Assembly: GCA_937900675.1 (NCBI GenBank)
Contig: CALCEA010000098.1
Coordinates: forward strand, 1 to 8,441
Source: an uncultured Chitinophagaceae bacterium
GTDB lineage: Bacteria > Bacteroidota > Bacteroidia > Chitinophagales > Chitinophagaceae
Direction: 5' to 3'
DNA length: 8,441 nt
Position numbers and translations under genes: made by a program. Of the stretch, positions 6,050 to 8,441 are shown in pieces (position 1 is the stretch's first letter; every line of letters starts with the position of its first letter). Below the pieces are notes generated by a model. The model was not told the origin of the DNA and did not search any database. It was given only the letters and a program-made list of their open reading frames with translations.

Positions 6050-8441
6050 CTATGCCGCAAATTGGCGTTTTCTCCAGCTTAATCCAATATAATAAGCAAG
6101 CCAAATCAAAAACAGTGGTACAATAGTGAGCATGAATTGCCAAAACAATCTACCTTCTGCAACCTTCTCTTTATTCAATGTTCTAACAATCCATTCTTTT
6201 TCTCTTGCAGCTAAAATATCTTCTGGCTCGTTTAAATAAGCAATCGCATTGGTGAAAAAATCTCTATTCCCAAATTGATAAGCTTCCATAGGAACCATCC
6301 CCATGGGCAATGGACCGGTTGAAGCTTGCACATTGTTGGTCAATATATTGGCATCGGCCAAAACAATTTGTTTAGCCAGTTTATTGGCCTTTGACAAAAA
6401 GGCTTCGCCAGTATTTTGCAATAGGGAATCTTTCCATGCTGCATTTATTTTATTGGTAAATGGAGACTTGAATTTCCCTTCTAACAAAACAGCAACAGGT
6501 ATATGACTTTTATTAAAAGTTTTTAAATCCTCATCTCCTGCAACCGAACTCAATGAAACCATTGCTGGTGTTGAGATAATTCTACTATTGGTATCAGAAC
6601 TTAATAAAATAGTTTTTTGAATGCCTGGTACCGCAATGGTATCAATACTTGCTGGAAATTGTGACAAAACCCTATCCATGTTTTTTACCATTTTATGGGT
6701 GGAATTGGCGTTCAACAAAGGATAATATGGCCAAGGAATTCTTTGAATCACGGGATTTCCTGAAGCGTCTTTTCCTGTAACCACTGGAAGCTTACTGCAG
6801 TTTAAATCTTGCAAAAGATGATTATTCACTCTAGCTCCATAACTGAAAAGTAAATTTTGTAATTGCAGATTTCTATCAATTGCTACATAAGATCCGCTTG
6901 TTTTTTGCAGACTATCATATTCGGCAAATAACGGATCTATTGCCCAAATAATATTTCCTCCATTCATTATATATTGATCAATTTTTAATTGATCAATATC
7001 CGAAAATGGCTGAGTAGGCTTAACAATCAACAAGGTCTTAATCTTATTCGCATTTGGGAAGCCTTTTTTCAAATCAAAGACCACTAAATTATATTGATGT
7101 CTGATGGATTGTCCTAAATCATTCACAGTCAAATCAACAGGCTCTCCGTTGCCAATCAAATAACCAATGGTTGGAACCTCGGTTCTATTTAAATAATATA
7201 TTCCTTGTACTATTTTAAATTCTAACAATGAACTCGCAGCATTGAAAGAAGCTTCTTTATCTTCTTCCGGCACATCTTTCACAATATTGTATGGCTTATA
7301 ATATTTCTTTCCAGTTCTAAGATCAATGGCTACCGGAGGCTTCCCATGTGTTTCAATTAGTAAACCTGGTATAATTAATTGATCAATTCTTTGATCAGCT
7401 TTGGACGCGTCTGATTGAACTCTCTCAATAGGTAACCCCATTCTACTTAAACTATCATATACTTGATACAAACTAGTGTCTGAATAAACTTGACTTGGTA
7501 GATCCAACTGCCAGTGAATATTTTCTTTATTTTCTCCAACTATTTTATCCAGCATTTCGATGGTCGCAAGGGAGAGTTTTTTATATTCCATTGGAAGCTC
7601 TCCACCTAAATACAAATGAATTTGTATAGGACTTTGCGTGCCTTGTATTATTTGTTTACTAGTATCTCCTAATGTATATCTTTTGTCTTTGGTAAGATCT
7701 ATTTGCGTTGGAAAGTAAAATGCACCAATATTCAAAACTATTATAAGCACAAAAAGAAAAATGGATTGCTTTTGTTGGCTAATATTTTCTTTACATCCAA
7801 AGATGAATAAAACGATGACGGAAATGAAATAAATAAAATCTGTAGCGGTAACCACTCCTCTACTCATATTATCAAAATGAGCCGACATACCCAATTGAGA
7901 AATATAATACCCGTATAATGGATCTACAAAAGAAAAACTACTTAACCCATCAAAACCCTTAAATACAAAGGCTGCTATTAAAATAGAAAACACAAATGCA
8001 ACTACTGGCTGCCTTGTTTTACTACTTGCAAATAAGCCAATCACTGCATAGCTTGTAGCTAATAATAAAAGGCCAATATATGATCCAAGAGTTGCCCCCC
8101 AATCCAATCCTCCAGTAGAACTTAATTGATCCAAAACAAATGCATAAACAAGTGTTGGCGCAATAGCGATTAAAATAATTAAGAAAACACCTAATAGTTT
8201 TCCTAATACAATTTGAACAATACTTATTGGAAGACTATATAAAATTTCAGCAGTTCCTTGTGCTTGCTCATCTGCAAAAGAACGCATGGTGATAGCAGGG
8301 ATCAATAAAAGTAAAAACCAAGGAGCAAAATCGAAGTATACTTGCAAAGATGCATAGCCAAAATCTAAAATATTGAACCTGGGTAATACAAATAAAAAAA
8401 GGCTATTTACCAGTAGATAGAAACTAATGATAAAATAGCCT
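6050..8441 (-). CDS. GldF-GldG fusion: ABC transporter permease plus GldG-like auxiliary protein (partial, 5' end beyond window)
   Basis: The frame is open to the right edge, giving 796 residues; comparison with GldF suggests that only the first 15-20 residues are missing. Visible residues 1-215 match GldF, an ABC-2 permease with about six membrane helices, including NILDFGYASL, the segment FAPWFLLLLIPAITMRSF, and a last helix ending near 216. A short polar linker (KENISQQKQ) leads into a GldG-like part: one helix (about 226-242), the motif QIDLTKDKRYTL, a large periplasmic domain of the ABC auxiliary type (DVNxR-like region, IGNGEP, GGNIIWAID), and a C-terminal helix near 766-788 followed by WRKRQ. 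GldA, GldF and GldG form an ABC transporter needed for gliding in Flavobacterium johnsoniae, but homologues also occur in non-gliders. The ATPase partner is not in the window; it may lie upstream. A TTG at 8347 is internal, not the start. The stop is TAG at 6050. Confidence 0.9.
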   Translation of the reverse strand, partial: GYFIISFYLLVNSLFLFVLPRFNILDFGYASLQVYFDFAPWFLLLLIPAITMRSFADEQAQGTAEILYSLPISIVQIVLGKLLGVFLIILIAIAPTLVYAFVLDQLSSTGGLDWGATLGSYIGLLLLATSYAVIGLFASSKTRQPVVAFVFSILIAAFVFKGFDGLSSFSFVDPLYGYYISQLGMSAHFDNMSRGVVTATDFIYFISVIVLFIFGCKENISQQKQSIFLFVLIIVLNIGAFYFPTQIDLTKDKRYTLGDTSKQIIQGTQSPIQIHLYLGGELPMEYKKLSLATIEMLDKIVGENKENIHWQLDLPSQVYSDTSLYQVYDSLSRMGLPIERVQSDASKADQRIDQLIIPGLLIETHGKPPVAIDLRTGKKYYKPYNIVKDVPEEDKEASFNAASSLLEFKIVQGIYYLNRTEVPTIGYLIGNGEPVDLTVNDLGQSIRHQYNLVVFDLKKGFPNANKIKTLLIVKPTQPFSDIDQLKIDQYIMNGGNIIWAIDPLFAEYDSLQKTSGSYVAIDRNLQLQNLLFSYGARVNNHLLQDLNCSKLPVVTGKDASGNPVIQRIPWPYYPLLNANSTHKMVKNMDRVLSQFPASIDTIAVPGIQKTILLSSDTNSRIISTPAMVSLSSVAGDEDLKTFNKSHIPVAVLLEGKFKSPFTNKINAAWKDSLLQNTGEAFLSKANKLAKQIVLADANILTNNVQASTGPLPMGMVPMEAYQFGNRDFFTNAIAYLNEPEDILAAREKEWIVRTLNKEKVAEGRLFWQFMLTIVPLFLIWLAYYIGLSWRKRQFAA
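6971..6999. repeat. Perfect 13-bp inverted repeat with 3-nt loop inside the gldG-like region
   Basis: The arms 6971-6983 and 6987-6999 are exact reverse complements flanking TTT. Each arm contains the palindrome ATTGATCAAT. On the coding strand the repeat encodes the repeated tripeptide Ile-Asp-Gln (IDQLKIDQ, visible residues 482-489). The structure is AT-rich and has no U-tract expected of a terminator on the minus strand, so the simplest reading is codon coincidence. Confidence 0.9.

Noticed and set aside
6030..6061. Promoter-like TTTG (6058-6061), 20-bp spacer, TATCTTTA (6030-6037) before the terC-like gene
   Set aside because: The match to the Bacteroidota consensus is fair, but transcription would start at or after the ATG at 6025. 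With a 24-bp gap, read-through from the upstream gene is simpler. A leaderless transcript cannot be excluded.
8345..8347. TTG at 8347 as the start of the gldFG-like gene
   Set aside because: The frame stays open upstream to the window edge and encodes recognisable GldF sequence (NILDFGYA), so the true start is outside.
1..8441. Apparent excess of TGATCA sites
   Set aside because: I counted about eight, several produced by Ile-Asp-Gln codons. The number is small and without a computed background it is not evidence of selection.

Overview
The window reads as an AT-rich, gene-dense chromosomal segment of a member of the Bacteroidota, probably in or near Chitinophagaceae. The supporting evidence is a GldF/GldG-type ABC transporter protein, a type 2 isoleucyl-tRNA synthetase, a DksA-like protein whose zinc-finger cysteines are mostly lost, a long Bacteroidota-style LspA, and weak Shine-Dalgarno signals. 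Family assignment below phylum is inference.

All five genes lie on the minus strand, so transcription runs from the right edge to the left edge. The order is: gldF-gldG fusion (6050-8441, 5' end outside the window), a TerC/Alx-family membrane protein (5066-6025), lspA (4422-5069), ileS (1009-4359), and a DksA/TraR-like gene with a long Lys/Ala/Pro repeat tail (1-1006, 3' end outside the window). Spacing is tight: 24 bp, a 4-bp ATGA overlap, 62 bp and 2 bp. The only gap with room for a separate promoter is the 62 bp before ileS, where there is a plausible Bacteroidota -7 element. No terminator, RNA gene, mobile element or CRISPR array was seen, and no non-coding stretch exceeds 62 bp.

The genes may form one or two transcription units. 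The first half is envelope-related: ABC transporter/gliding-type protein, membrane ion transporter, lipoprotein maturation. The second half is translation and transcription: Ile-tRNA charging and an RNA-polymerase-binding-type regulator. LspA matures lipoproteins, and many gliding/type IX secretion components are lipoproteins, which gives a possible but unproven link.

Three points deserve most attention. First, the terminal gene joins a histone H1-like (KKAAPA)n domain, with 12 in-register 18-bp units, to a DksA-like coiled-coil/zinc-finger-fold module. Second, IleRS carries the swapped signature GIHH in place of HxGH, the form linked to very high mupirocin resistance in type 2 enzymes. Third, GldF and GldG homologues are fused in one reading frame in a topologically sensible way. 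None of these amounts to a clearly new system, but the repeat-tailed DksA-like protein is the least conventional element.
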